DNA from: Microvirga aerophila | GTDB taxonomy: Bacteria > Pseudomonadota > Alphaproteobacteria > Rhizobiales > Beijerinckiaceae | Assembly: GCF_003332305.1 (NCBI RefSeq) | Contig: NZ_QOIO01000009.1 | Location: 82,052 to 146,051, forward strand | Direction: 5' to 3' | Length of the DNA: 64,000 nucleotides | Part shown: one piece after another, positions 8,259 through 17,468 of the stretch | Layout of the letters: each line of letters begins with the position of its first letter | How positions within the stretch are numbered: the stretch's first letter is position 1 | The notes under the pieces: generated by a model | What the model saw: the letters and a program-made list of their open reading frames with translations, nothing else | The model's database searches: none | What the model was told of the DNA's origin: nothing | Position numbers and translations under genes: made by a program

Positions 8259-9155
8259 ATGGCTACTTCTTCTCTCGACCCCTCCTGGCCCGCCGTCACT
8301 GAGCCGTCCTGGGACGATCTCAAGATCTTCCTGGCTGTGGTGGCTCACGGATCGATGAACGGCGCCGGTCGCGCGCTCGGGCAAAGCCAGCCCACCGTCG
8401 CGCGGCGGATCAGGGCTCTGGAGGAGGCGCTCGGCGTCGATCTGTTCGAGCGCGGCCCCAATAATCTCGAACTGACGGAGGCCGGCCGAGCGGTGCTCGA
8501 GACGGCGTCGCCCATGGCAGAGGCTGCCGACGCTGTTCCCCGGATCGCCGCGGCCTACAGGCCCGACCCGTCGGCCCCCGTTCGCGTCACGGCGACGTCA
8601 TCGGTGACGATGTTCCTGTCTCTCCATGCAGCGCATCTGCACCAGGCCGCGCAGCCGGTGGAGATCGCCTACATGCCGACGCGGCGGAAACTCGATCTCG
8701 CCGCCGGAGAGGCCGATATCGCGCTGCGCATGCGCAAGCTGCCGGACGAGGGCGAGGATCTGGTCGTCCGCAAGATCGGCCAGATTGCCTTTGCCATGTA
8801 TGACCGAAGCCCCGATCCCACCGCCGTCATTGCGCCGCCGGAGGACCCCACCTTGTCACGCCAGGCTGCCTACGTTGCGGAATTCGCCAAGGGCCGCACC
8901 GTTTCGGCCAGGATCGGCGACACGCCGATACGCTACCAGGCGGCCCGATCCGGCCTTGGAGCGGCTTTCCTTCCATGCTGGCTCGGCGATTCGGACCCGG
9001 ACCTGATCCAGATCACCAAATCCCAGGGCGATTTGATCGAAGACGTCTTCCTCGTCATGCACCGCCGCAGCCGCGAACGCCCCCATGTGGTGCGAGTGGC
9101 GAACGCCGTGGCGGATCTCTTCAAGCGTCATCAGAACGCGCTGGTGGGTCTCTAA
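8259..9155 (+). CDS. LysR-family transcriptional regulator
   Basis: A 298-residue LTTR. The winged HTH is near residues 20-80 (DDLKIFLAVVAHGSMNGAGRALGQSQPTVARRIRALEEALGVDLFER, broken here only by position: the recognition helix is QSQPTVARRIRAL). A substrate-binding domain follows. LysR proteins usually control a divergent neighbour, but the gene upstream is ccrM behind repeats and the gene downstream is mutY, convergent with 7 bp between the stops. The target is therefore not evident. The ATG at 8259 gives an N-terminal tail of about 20 residues before the HTH, slightly longer than usual. Confidence 0.88.
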   Translation: MATSSLDPSWPAVTEPSWDDLKIFLAVVAHGSMNGAGRALGQSQPTVARRIRALEEALGVDLFERGPNNLELTEAGRAVLETASPMAEAADAVPRIAAAYRPDPSAPVRVTATSSVTMFLSLHAAHLHQAAQPVEIAYMPTRRKLDLAAGEADIALRMRKLPDEGEDLVVRKIGQIAFAMYDRSPDPTAVIAPPEDPTLSRQAAYVAEFAKGRTVSARIGDTPIRYQAARSGLGAAFLPCWLGDSDPDLIQITKSQGDLIEDVFLVMHRRSRERPHVVRVANAVADLFKRHQNALVGL

Positions 9156-9162
9156 CAGGCCT

Positions 9163-10269
9163 TCAAGGCTCCGAGGCCGACTTGTCGGTTTTCGGCACTG
9201 GTATCTCCCCGAGGGCATGAACCAGCACCTTCTTCATGGCTCCCGGCAACGCCTCCTCGTGCAGCTGCATTCTGGGCGTCCAGCGCATGTCGTCCGGGGC
9301 AGGCGTACCTTTCGGCACCTTGGCGAACAGGACCGTCAGTTCCAGGGGAAAGTGCGTGAACACGTGACGGACGACGCCGGGCAGGCGCTGCCAGCGGGCG
9401 TCGATGGGGGCATCGAGCACGGCCTGTGAGGGCTGGTAGTCTGGCTCCCAGGCGCTCGTCGGCGGTTCAGCCATGCCGCCGAGAAGTCCCTTCGGCGGCC
9501 GGGTTCTCAGGAGGATGCTGTCGTCGGCGCGAAGCACCACGAAGGCCGCGCCCTTGCGAAGCTGACCCGTCTCCTTCTTGAGCTTTTTCGGAAATGCCTC
9601 CTGGAGTCCCGTTGCCCGCGCCTGGCAGGGGATCATCCAGGGGCAGAGCGCGCAGGCCGGGCGCTTCGGGGTGCAGATGGTCGCGCCGAGATCCATGACC
9701 GCCTGCGCGAAGTCCCCCGGTCTGTCGGCCGGGACGATGTCTTCGGTCAGGCTCCGGATGAGAGGCTTGGCCTTGGGCAGCGGATCCTCGATCATGAACA
9801 CCCGAGACATCACCCGCTCGACGTTGCCGTCGACCGCAGCCGCCTTCTCGTTGAACGCGATGGCCGCGACCGCCGCCGCCGTATAGGCGCCGATGCCGGG
9901 AAGCTTCAGGAGCTCAGCTTCGGTTGGGGGGAAATGCCCGCCATGGCGGTCCACCACCGCCTTGGCGCAGGCATGGAGGTTGCGGGCGCGCGAGTAGTAG
10001 CCGAGCCCGGCCCAAGCCTGCATGACCGAATCCTCCTGCGCCTGCGCCAGGGCTTCGACGGTGGGGAAACGATCCAGAAAGCGGAGGTAGAAAGGCTTGA
10101 CCGCCGTCACCGTCGTCTGCTGGAGCATAATCTCCGAAATCCAGACGCGGTAAGGGTTTGCCGTTTCACCGGGCTTCGCGCGCCACGGCAGATCGCGCCG
10201 GTGACGGTCGTACCAGATGAGCAGGTCTTCTGCGGTGGGCTTGGTGACCGGCAAGGCGGGCGTTAACAT
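9163..10269 (-). CDS. mutY: A/G-specific adenine DNA glycosylase
   Basis: A 368-residue MutY that removes adenine mispaired with 8-oxoguanine. It shows LPWRAKPGETANPYRVWISEIMLQQT (helix 2 of the HhH-GPD fold), the LPGIGAYTAAAVAAIAF hairpin, and VDGNVERVMSR with the catalytic Asp. The four-cysteine iron-sulfur loop is at ICTPKRPACALCPWMIPC, and a C-terminal NUDIX-like domain reads the 8-oxoG strand. The frame is open further upstream, but the ATG at 10267-10269 fits the family. That start abuts the alternative upstream start of the divergent dciA-like gene. Confidence 0.94.
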   Translation of the reverse strand: MLTPALPVTKPTAEDLLIWYDRHRRDLPWRAKPGETANPYRVWISEIMLQQTTVTAVKPFYLRFLDRFPTVEALAQAQEDSVMQAWAGLGYYSRARNLHACAKAVVDRHGGHFPPTEAELLKLPGIGAYTAAAVAAIAFNEKAAAVDGNVERVMSRVFMIEDPLPKAKPLIRSLTEDIVPADRPGDFAQAVMDLGATICTPKRPACALCPWMIPCQARATGLQEAFPKKLKKETGQLRKGAAFVVLRADDSILLRTRPPKGLLGGMAEPPTSAWEPDYQPSQAVLDAPIDARWQRLPGVVRHVFTHFPLELTVLFAKVPKGTPAPDDMRWTPRMQLHEEALPGAMKKVLVHALGEIPVPKTDKSASEP

Positions 10270-10326
10270 ATGACGTGGAATAACGATCCACATCGAATAT
10301 TCCAACGTGGCTTTTGGACCTTCAAC

Positions 10327-10830
10327 ATGCGACAGCCGAGGCCTCGGCCCCGACCCCTTGCGGACTTTCTCGACATCTGCCTGAGCCCAAGCCTGGCGGC
10401 GCAAGGCTTTGCCACGTCCGACATCATCGTGGCGTGGCCTGATATCGTCGGCGAGCGTCTGGCGGCTTTCACCCAACCGCTCAAGATCGAGTGGAAGCGG
10501 AAAGGTCCCCATGCGGACCCGGACGCGCGGCCGGAGCCTGCCACCCTGGTGATCCGCGTTGAAGGCGCTTTCGCCCTTGAGATGCAGCACCTCGCGCCGA
10601 TCGTGATCGAGCGGGTGAACGTGTATTACGGCTGGCGCTGCATCGGAAAGCTGCTTCTCAAGCAGGGCTCGGTGCGCCGGCCGGAGAAGAAACGCCCCGC
10701 CCCGCGGGTGCTGGGCGACGCCGACCGTCGCAGGGTCGATGCCGCACTGGCGCCCATCGAGGAGGAGCCCCTCAAGGCCGCCCTCGACCGGCTGGGGCAG
10801 GCCGTGGTCGGCTCACGCACGAAAGCGTGA
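10327..10830 (+). CDS. DUF721 (DciA-like) protein
   Basis: A protein of 167 residues from this start, with a DUF721/DciA domain: LADFLDICLSPSLAAQGFATSDIIVAWPDIVGERLA, seen here as the SDIIVAWPDIVGERL core. DciA proteins are loaders or partners of the replicative helicase DnaB in bacteria without DnaC. The C-terminal half is polar and Pro/Arg-rich. The ATG at 10327 (MRQPRPRPRPLA) is preferred because it leaves 57 bp for divergent promoters. An in-frame ATG at 10270 touches the mutY start codon and would leave no room. The order mutY, dciA-like, dsbA-like, smc is common in this order of bacteria. Confidence 0.8.
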   Translation: MRQPRPRPRPLADFLDICLSPSLAAQGFATSDIIVAWPDIVGERLAAFTQPLKIEWKRKGPHADPDARPEPATLVIRVEGAFALEMQHLAPIVIERVNVYYGWRCIGKLLLKQGSVRRPEKKRPAPRVLGDADRRRVDAALAPIEEEPLKAALDRLGQAVVGSRTKA

Positions 10831-10903
10831 CAAGTGCGGCGCTTGCCACATAACTCGTCTCATTCTACCGCAGAACGATATTTCCCCAGGGAGCACCTTT
10901 GAG

Positions 10904-11542
10904 ATGATCACCCGCCGTCAAACGCTTCAGCTTCTCGGCACCGCCGCCGCCACAGCCTTGATCATGACAAGCTTTCCGGCCCTTGCCCAGAACGTCGCGC
11001 CTCAGGACCTCGCGGTTCCCGGCCCGCTCGGAGACGTGGCCCTCGGGCCTGCCGACGCCAAGGTGACGATCATCGAGTATGCCTCGCTGACCTGCTCCCA
11101 CTGCGCGGCTTTCCACAAGGAAAGCTGGCCCGAGCTTAAGAAGCGCTACGTCGACACCGGCAAGGTGCGCTTCATCCTGCGCGAATTCCCGCTTGATCCC
11201 TTGGCCACGGCCGGTTTCATGCTGGCGCGCTGCGACGGCGAGGGCAAATACTATCCCATCACCGACCTGCTGTTCGACCAGCAGCGGAACTGGGCCTTCA
11301 CCGAGAAGCCCCTCGACGCTCTTCGGTCGATGATGCGGCAAGCGGGTTTTTCACAAGAGAAATTTGATGCTTGCTTGAAGGATCAGAAACTTTATGACGC
11401 GGTGAACGCGGTGAAGAACCGGGGTATGGACCAGTTCAAGGTCGACTCGACCCCGACCTTCTTCATCAATGGTCAGCGCCACCCTGGAAACCTGTCGATC
11501 GATGAGCTTGAAAAGATCATCAAGCCTTTGCTGGGTGAGTAA
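10904..11542 (+). CDS. DsbA-family thiol-disulfide oxidoreductase, secreted
   Basis: A 212-residue periplasmic thioredoxin-fold protein. The N-terminus MITRRQTLQLLGTAAATALI resembles a Tat-type signal with RR, and probable cleavage is after ALAQ near residue 29. The active site CSHC lies in YASLTCSHCAAFHKES, about residues 64-67. The helical insert and the cis-Pro loop (STPTFFINGQ) follow. It matches the DsbA/BdbD-like group that forms or isomerises disulfides in exported proteins. The ATG at 10904 follows GGGAGCACC at a fair distance. It sits between the dciA-like gene and smc. Confidence 0.9.
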   Translation: MITRRQTLQLLGTAAATALIMTSFPALAQNVAPQDLAVPGPLGDVALGPADAKVTIIEYASLTCSHCAAFHKESWPELKKRYVDTGKVRFILREFPLDPLATAGFMLARCDGEGKYYPITDLLFDQQRNWAFTEKPLDALRSMMRQAGFSQEKFDACLKDQKLYDAVNAVKNRGMDQFKVDSTPTFFINGQRHPGNLSIDELEKIIKPLLGE

Positions 11543-11587
11543 TCCCCTTCATCCCGCCCCCACCGGGCGGGACGGAAAGGCGCGTCC

Positions 11588-14500
11588 ATGAAGCTGACGC
11601 GCCTCCGCATCGCAGGGTTCAAAACTTTCGTCGAGCCGATGGAGTTCCTGATCGAGCCGGGCCTGACCGGCGTGGTCGGGCCCAACGGCTGCGGCAAGTC
11701 GAACCTTGTGGAGGCTCTGCGCTGGGTCATGGGCGAGAACTCGCACAAGAACATGCGCGCCACGGGGATGGACGACGTCATCTTCTCCGGCTCGGGCAAC
11801 CGCCCGGCCCGGAACTCCGCCGAGGTGATGCTCACCATCGACAATGCGGAGCGCACTGCCCCCGCGGCCTTCAACGACGCCGACCTTTTGGAAATCTCGC
11901 GCAAGATCGAGCGCGAGGAAGGCTCCACCTACCGGGTCAACGGCAAGGAAGTCCGTGCCCGCGACGTGCAGATCCTGTTCGCGGACGCCGCCACCGGCGC
12001 CCGCTCGCCCGCCCTGGTGCGCCAGGGCCAGATCAGCGAGATCATCTCGGCCAAGCCCCAGTCCCGCCGCCGAATCCTGGAGGACGCCGCCGGCATCGCG
12101 GGCCTCCATGCCCGCCGCCACGAGGCGGAGCTAAGGCTCAAAGCCGCCGAGGACAACCTGGTGCGCGTCGAGGACGTGCTGCGGGAGCTGGAAGCTCAGA
12201 TCGAAAGCCTCAAGCGCCAGGGTCGCCAGGCCTCGCGCTACAAGAACCTCTCGGCCGAGATTCGCCGGCTCGAAGCCCTGGTCTATGCCATCAGCTTTGC
12301 GGATGCCCGCGAGCAGGCTGCAACCTCCGAGCAGCAGGCCTCCGACAACTTGAAGGCGGTCGCCAGTCTCACCGAGGAGCAGACCAAGGCCGCCACCGCC
12401 CAGGCCGTCGCGGCCCATGCGCTCCCGGCCCTCCGGCAGGCCGAAGCCGAGGCCGCCGCGGCCCTGCAGCGTCTGACCCATGCCCGCAACGAGCTCGAAT
12501 CGGAGGAGCGGCGCTCCAAGGACCGGGTGACCGAACTGGAGCGTCATATCGGCGACCTCAACCGCGACATCGCCCGCGAGGCGGTGCAGCGCACGGATGC
12601 CGAAGCCACCATCGAGCGCCTCCAGGCCGAACAGGCCGAGATCGCCCAGACGACGGAGGGGGCTGACGGCGCCCGCGCCGAGGCCCAGGAGCGCCTGAGC
12701 AACGTGGAGGCGGAACTTGCCGAGGCAGAGGCTGCCTTGAGCGCCCTTCAGGCTCAGACCTCCGACCTCAACGCCCGCCGCGCTGCCCTTGAGCGTGCTG
12801 TTCGGGAGGAGATGGAACGCGCCGCCCGCTTCGCATCCGAGCGTGAACGGATCGAGCGCGATATCGAGGCTCTGTCCGCATCAACGGACGATTCCCCGCC
12901 CATCGACATGCTCCGCGAGGAAGCCGCGATGTCCGAAGAGGCCGCGCAAGCAGCCGAAGAGGCCGTGATCGTGGCCCGAGAAGCCCTGGCGGCGGCGCGG
13001 GATGCCGAAAATCACCTGCGCCCGCCCCTGAACGAGGCTGAGCGGCACGCGCAGAGGCTTGAGACGGAAGCCCGAACGCTTGCGAAGCTGGTTATGTCCG
13101 CGACCGGCGATCTCTGGCCTCCGGCCCTTGACCAGATCACCGTCCAGAAGGGTTACGAGACGGCCCTGGGCGCAGCGCTTGGAGATGATCTCGAAGCCTC
13201 CACCAACCCGTCGGCCCCCGCCCATTGGGCCGCGACCGGAAGCGGCGACGGCGACCCGGCGCTGCCCGAGGGCATCCGCTCCCTGGCGGACCTGTCGACC
13301 GCGCCAACAGAGATGCAGCGCCGTCTCAGACAGATCGGCGTTGTCGGCAAGGCCGACGGGCTTCGCCTGCGCGGCCTCCTCAAGCCCGGCCAACGCCTTG
13401 TTTCGCAGGAAGGCGATCTGTGGCGCTGGGACGGCTTCACCACGGCGGCGGAGGCTCCCTCCCCGGCGGCGCGGCGTCTTGCGGAGAAGAACCGCCTCGG
13501 GGATCTGGAGCGCGAGGCCGCAGAGGCCCGCGAACGGACCGAGCATTTGCGGCACGAGGCCGAAGAGGCCCTGAACGCCGTTCGCATCGCCGCATCGCAC
13601 GAGATGCAGGCCATCGAAGCGGCGCGCCAAGCCCGCCAGGCCCTCGACGGCACCCGCACGCGGCTCGCCGTCGCGGAGCGCAAGGAAGCCGAGATCGGGC
13701 AACGCCGCTCCGCCCTGCAGGAAGCCCTGACGCGAATCTCGGAAAGCGAAAGCGAGGCGCAGGAGCGCGCGGAAGCCGCCCGGTCTAACCTCGAAGACCT
13801 TGCGCCGGCTCCCGATCTCGAAAGCAGACTTTTGGAGGAACGCACCCGCGTGGCGGAATTCCGCGCGGCGGCGTCCGAGGCGCGGGCCGCGCTCCAAGCC
13901 CTGATGCACGAGGCGGAGCTGCGCCGCCGCCGGCAGGAATCCCTTGCGGCCGACATCCGCCTGTGGACCGAGCGTGTCCAAAGAGCGGCCAGGGCGCATG
14001 AGGATCTGGGCGATCGCCTGGAGCGCGCCCAAGACGAGCACCAGCGGCTGCTGGAAGCTCCGGACACCTATCTCCTGCGTCGCCGCTCGCTTATGGCGGA
14101 GGTCGAGCAGGCCGAGGAAAGGCGCAAAGAGGCCGCCGACCGGCTCGCCGATGCAGAGACGCATCTGGCGGAGACGGATCGCACCGCCCGCGCCGCCCTC
14201 GAGGCTCTCGCGGCCGCCCGCGAGGCCCGTGCGGGATCGCAGGCCCGTCATGAGGCGGCGACCCAGCGCCTCGCTGAGATTACCCATGCCATTGCCGAGA
14301 ACCTGGAGACCACTCCGGCGGGCCTGATCGAACTTGCGGGCCTCAAGGAGGGCGTCGAGCTTCCCTCCCAAAGCGAAATTGAGACCAAGCTCCATTCCCT
14401 CAAGGGGGATCGGGAGCGCCTGGGCGCGGTCAACCTGCGGGCCGATGAGGAGCTCACCGAACTCGAGGCGAAATTCACAGGAATCGCCACGGAACGGGAC

Positions 14501-15046
14501 GATCTCGTCGAGGCCATCAAGCGCCTGCGCCAGGCCATCGGCAGCCTCAACCGCGAAGGCCGCGAGCGCCTGCTTGCCGCCTTCGACGTGGTCAATGCTC
14601 ATTTCCAGCGCCTGTTCACCACCCTGTTCGGAGGCGGGACCGCCGAGCTGACGCTGGTCGATTCGGACGATCCCTTGGAAGCTGGGCTCGAAATCCTCGC
14701 CCGACCGCCGGGCAAGAAGCCGCAGAGCATGACCCTCCTGTCGGGTGGCGAGCAGGCCCTGACGGCGACCGCGCTGATCTTCGCGGTGTTCCTCACGAAC
14801 CCGTCGCCGATCTGCGTGCTGGACGAGGTCGACGCACCTCTCGACGACGCCAACGTGGAGCGCTACTGCGACCTCCTGGACGACATGTCGAGGCAGACCG
14901 AGACCCGGTTCGTGGTCATCACCCACAACCCCATCACCATGGCGCGCATGGACCGGCTGTTCGGCGTCACCATGGCCGAGAGAGGCGTCTCGCAGCTCGT
15001 CTCTGTGGATCTTCAGAGCGCCGAGCGCATTCTTGAGCCTGTCTAA
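11588..15046 (+). CDS. smc: Chromosome segregation protein SMC
   Basis: A 1152-residue SMC ATPase that compacts and aligns the chromosome. Walker A is GPNGCGKSNL at 31-40. Two long Ala/Glu/Arg-rich coiled coils flank a central hinge at about residues 500-620, around ALGDDLEAS and GLLKPGQRLVSQEGD. The signature LSGGEQAL is near 1055, and Walker B with the D-loop is VLDEVDAPLDD near 1076. The ATG follows GGAAAGG by 8 bp. No scpA or scpB is adjacent. The very long antisense open frame over the second half is a by-product of GC-rich coiled-coil codons. Confidence 0.97.
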   Translation: MKLTRLRIAGFKTFVEPMEFLIEPGLTGVVGPNGCGKSNLVEALRWVMGENSHKNMRATGMDDVIFSGSGNRPARNSAEVMLTIDNAERTAPAAFNDADLLEISRKIEREEGSTYRVNGKEVRARDVQILFADAATGARSPALVRQGQISEIISAKPQSRRRILEDAAGIAGLHARRHEAELRLKAAEDNLVRVEDVLRELEAQIESLKRQGRQASRYKNLSAEIRRLEALVYAISFADAREQAATSEQQASDNLKAVASLTEEQTKAATAQAVAAHALPALRQAEAEAAAALQRLTHARNELESEERRSKDRVTELERHIGDLNRDIAREAVQRTDAEATIERLQAEQAEIAQTTEGADGARAEAQERLSNVEAELAEAEAALSALQAQTSDLNARRAALERAVREEMERAARFASERERIERDIEALSASTDDSPPIDMLREEAAMSEEAAQAAEEAVIVAREALAAARDAENHLRPPLNEAERHAQRLETEARTLAKLVMSATGDLWPPALDQITVQKGYETALGAALGDDLEASTNPSAPAHWAATGSGDGDPALPEGIRSLADLSTAPTEMQRRLRQIGVVGKADGLRLRGLLKPGQRLVSQEGDLWRWDGFTTAAEAPSPAARRLAEKNRLGDLEREAAEARERTEHLRHEAEEALNAVRIAASHEMQAIEAARQARQALDGTRTRLAVAERKEAEIGQRRSALQEALTRISESESEAQERAEAARSNLEDLAPAPDLESRLLEERTRVAEFRAAASEARAALQALMHEAELRRRRQESLAADIRLWTERVQRAARAHEDLGDRLERAQDEHQRLLEAPDTYLLRRRSLMAEVEQAEERRKEAADRLADAETHLAETDRTARAALEALAAAREARAGSQARHEAATQRLAEITHAIAENLETTPAGLIELAGLKEGVELPSQSEIETKLHSLKGDRERLGAVNLRADEELTELEAKFTGIATERDDLVEAIKRLRQAIGSLNREGRERLLAAFDVVNAHFQRLFTTLFGGGTAELTLVDSDDPLEAGLEILARPPGKKPQSMTLLSGGEQALTATALIFAVFLTNPSPICVLDEVDAPLDDANVERYCDLLDDMSRQTETRFVVITHNPITMARMDRLFGVTMAERGVSQLVSVDLQSAERILEPV

Positions 15047-15162
15047 GGTTTTGCCGCCCCTATGCCGGTTCGGCGTCAAAATCGTGGACGCTTTGAGGGC
15101 GGACCCGGCGGAAACGAACTTTGTTCAGTGATTTCAAAAACTTAACTCTTTCCTGCCGGTCC

Positions 15163-15191
15163 TTGACAGGGGGGACCCTGCCTCATATGTT
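15163..15191 (+). promoter_or_regulatory. Sigma-70 promoter of the F0 ATP synthase operon
   Basis: TTGACA (15163-15168), a 17-bp spacer, then TATGTT (15186-15191). The -35 is perfect and the -10 has four of six matches. It lies 65 bp before the atpI start, after smc, with the expected direction and spacing. It is the clearest housekeeping promoter I see in the window. Confidence 0.7.
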
Positions 15192-15255
15192 GCGCGCGGC
15201 TTTCGGGGCCGGGCTTCCAAGACCTTTTCCCGCACTGCTTTGAAAGGAAAACGCC

Positions 15256-15627
15256 ATGGCGGATCCCACGAAGCGGAGCGACGAGAACGGTCGGGAACCG
15301 AGCAGTTCCGACGACGCCAACCTTTCAGCGAGACTGAGATCTCTCGATGCGCGGATCGACAGGGCATCCGCACACCATGAGGTCAAGGAATCGTCTGCCC
15401 GCCCGACATCTGATTCGAGCGCTCTCGGTCAAGCCTTCCGGCTTTCGGCAGAGTTCGTTTCCGGAGTGGCTGCGGGCGGGATCGTGGGGTGGCTCGTCGA
15501 CAGGCTGTTCGGAACCTCTCCTTGGGGGCTCATTATCTGTCTCATTCTCGGTTTCTGCGCCGGGATGCTCAACCTGATGCGAGCGGCTGGAATGCTGAAA
15601 AGCGCCCGGCACGATGAGAAAAGATGA
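15256..15627 (+). CDS. atpI: ATP synthase accessory protein AtpI
   Basis: A 123-residue membrane protein of the AtpI/Q family, thought to help assemble the c-ring. The first 50 residues are charged and soluble. Two membrane helices follow: FVSGVAAGGIVGWLVDRLFG (about 71-90) and PWGLIICLILGFCAGMLNL (about 94-112). The ATG follows a good site (AAAGGAAAAC). It heads the F0 operon atpI-atpB-atpE-atpF'-atpF, 57 bp before atpB. As usual in alphaproteobacteria, the F1 genes are elsewhere. Confidence 0.9.
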   Translation: MADPTKRSDENGREPSSSDDANLSARLRSLDARIDRASAHHEVKESSARPTSDSSALGQAFRLSAEFVSGVAAGGIVGWLVDRLFGTSPWGLIICLILGFCAGMLNLMRAAGMLKSARHDEKR

Positions 15628-15683
15628 TGCCTTTCATCCCGACAGCCACCCGGCGACAGGCAACAGCAAATTAAGAGCGGATC

Positions 15684-16412
15684 ATGGCAAGCCCGATTGA
15701 GCAATTCCAGATCAAGCCCATCATCCCTGTCATCAACTTCACGAATTCGTCGTTGTTCATGATCGGCGCCACCGCCGTCATCGTCGGCGGCCTGCTTCTG
15801 GCTACCCGCAATCGCGCCGTCGTCCCCGGCCGCGCGCAGTCCGTGGCCGAGATGCTCCATGACTTCGTGGCCAACACCCTGACGGATGCCACGGGCCGGG
15901 AAGGAATGAAGTTCTTCCCCCTCGTGTTCTCCCTGTTCATGTTCGTTCTGACGGCGAACCTGCTGGGCATGATCCCGGGTTTCTTCACGGTCACGAGCCA
16001 TATCATCGTCACCTTCGCGCTCGCCATGCTGGTGATCGGCACCGTCGTGATCTACGGCTTCGCCAAGCACGGAACCCACTTCCTCGGGCTCTTCGTGCCA
16101 TCGGGCGTGCCGGCCTGGCTCCTGCCCTTCATCGTGGTGATCGAGCTCATCTCCTTCCTGTCGCGCCCGATTTCGCTGTCTTTGCGTCTTTTCGCGAACA
16201 TGCTCGCGGGTCACATCGCGCTCAAGGTTTTCGCCGGGTTCGTCGTTAGCCTCTTGGCTGCCGGCGGCGCCCTGACGATCCTCGCTCCGCTGCCGCTTCT
16301 CATGGCGGTTGCTCTCATGGCGCTCGAGTTCCTCGTCGCCGCTCTGCAGGCCTACGTCTTCACGGTGTTGACCTGCATCTACCTGAACGACGCGCTGCAC
16401 CCGGGCCACTAG
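15684..16412 (+). CDS. atpB: F0F1 ATP synthase subunit a
   Basis: A 242-residue integral membrane subunit that forms the proton half-channels against the c-ring. It has five or six hydrophobic helices. The essential Arg is in [16 protein letters not shown] (near residue 172), and the C-terminal helix has [17 protein letters not shown]. The N-terminus [14 protein letters not shown] is typical of alphaproteobacterial subunit a. It lies between atpI and atpE in the expected order. Confidence 0.96.
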   Translation: MASPIEQFQIKPIIPVINFTNSSLFMIGATAVIVGGLLLATRNRAVVPGRAQSVAEMLHDFVANTLTDATGREGMKFFPLVFSLFMFVLTANLLGMIPGFFTVTSHIIVTFALAMLVIGTVVIYGFAKHGTHFLGLFVPSGVPAWLLPFIVVIELISFLSRPISLSLRLFANMLAGHIALKVFAGFVVSLLAAGGALTILAPLPLLMAVALMALEFLVAALQAYVFTVLTCIYLNDALHPGH

Positions 16413-16468
16413 GTCTGCGCTGAGTTAAACACTCCCCCTCCCGATCACAGATTCCTAAGGAGATCACG

Positions 16469-16693
16469 ATGGATCCGGTTGCTTTCAAGTTCCTCGGCGC
16501 GGGCCTTGCCTGCATTGGCATGGGCCTCGCCGCCATGGGCGTCGGCAACATTTTCGGCAACTTCCTCTCGGGCGCTCTGCGCAACCCGTCGGCTGCCGAC
16601 GGTCAGTTTGCCCGCGCGTTCATCGGCGCGGCGCTTGCGGAAGGTCTCGGCATCTTCTGTCTCGTCGTCGCCCTCGTCCTGCTGTTCACCTAA
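16469..16693 (+). CDS. atpE: F0F1 ATP synthase subunit c
   Basis: A 74-residue proteolipid with two helices joined by the polar loop [12 protein letters not shown]. The ion-carrying carboxylate is Glu58, in [11 protein letters not shown]. The Shine-Dalgarno (AAGGAGAT, ending 6-7 bp before the ATG) is the strongest in the operon, which fits the need for about ten copies per enzyme. A hairpin follows in the long gap to atpF'. Confidence 0.97.
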   Translation: MDPVAFKFLGAGLACIGMGLAAMGVGNIFGNFLSGALRNPSAADGQFARAFIGAALAEGLGIFCLVVALVLLFT

Positions 16694-16749
16694 TCTAAAA
16701 CGTGGATCGGGACGGCGGAGTGCCTTGGGCGCTTCGCCCTGGTAATGGT

Positions 16750-16770
16750 GACGGCGGACAACCCGCCGTC
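16750..16770 (+). terminator. Intercistronic hairpin between atpE and atpF'
   Basis: GACGGCGG (16750-16757) pairs with CCGCCGTC (16763-16770) over a 5-nt loop and is followed by ATTCATGTTT. The T-run is weak, so partial termination or a processing/stability hairpin is more likely than full stop. It lies in a 213-bp gap, which is long for genes inside one operon. Confidence 0.5.
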
Positions 16771-16906
16771 ATTCATGTTTCGAGATCGGTTCCGAAAGCT
16801 CGAACCCGCTGCTCGAAACGTTTCGTTTTTATCCGCATTTTCGGACGGGCCGATGCCCGTAATCCGGAAAGCGCAGTAAGTCATCCGTCCCTTTAGGATC
16901 AGCTCC

Positions 16907-17455
16907 ATGGCTCAGGCTCAGACGACCCATGCTGCAACGGAAGCGCCTGGCGGCGCTCACGAAGAAGTCGGCTTTCCGCCTTTCATGACGGAAACCTTCG
17001 CCGGCCAGCTGGTCTGGCTGACGATCACCTTCGCGGCGCTCTACATCCTGCTCTCGAAGCTGGTTCTGCCCCGCCTGTCGGGAATCATCGAGCACCGCCG
17101 CGAGACGATCGCGCGGGATCTCGACGATGCAGCCACGATGAAGACCCGGGCCGAGGAAGCGGGCTCCGCCTATGAAAAGGCGCTGTCCGAGGCAAAGAGC
17201 CAAGCTCAGAGCCTTGCTCAGCAAACCCGGGCCCAGCTTTCCTCCGAGAGCGACGCCAAGCGCAAGGCCATCGAGGCAGACCTCGCCGAGCGTCTGGCAG
17301 CGTCTGAAGCGACGATCGCCGCCAAGAAGACCGAGGCTATGAGCCACGTGCGCAGCATCGCGCGTGACACGACGGTTGCTATCGTCGAGCGTCTGTCCGG
17401 CAGGGCGCCGAATCCGCAGGCGGTGGAAGCCGCCCTCGACCAGTCCAAAGTTTGA
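16907..17455 (+). CDS. F0F1 ATP synthase subunit b'
   Basis: A 182-residue peripheral-stalk subunit of the b' type, found in alphaproteobacteria and plastids, which forms a heterodimer with b. A polar N-terminus leads to one membrane helix (GQLVWLTITFAALYILLSKLV, about residues 31-51, slightly longer as a whole). A long Ala/Glu/Lys coiled coil follows. In many annotations this gene is called atpG or atpF2. It is 13 bp upstream of atpF. Confidence 0.92.
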   Translation: MAQAQTTHAATEAPGGAHEEVGFPPFMTETFAGQLVWLTITFAALYILLSKLVLPRLSGIIEHRRETIARDLDDAATMKTRAEEAGSAYEKALSEAKSQAQSLAQQTRAQLSSESDAKRKAIEADLAERLAASEATIAAKKTEAMSHVRSIARDTTVAIVERLSGRAPNPQAVEAALDQSKV

Positions 17456-17468
17456 ACAGGAGATACGC

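Noticed and set aside
11552..11572. Hairpin between dsbA-like gene and smc as a terminator
   Set aside because: No T-run, and it is only 16 bp before the smc start; it may be chance in GC-rich sequence.
12881..15079. A 732-codon open frame antisense to smc
   Set aside because: It mirrors the coiled-coil codons of smc, is rich in Arg, Gly and Leu without domain pattern, and smc is certain.
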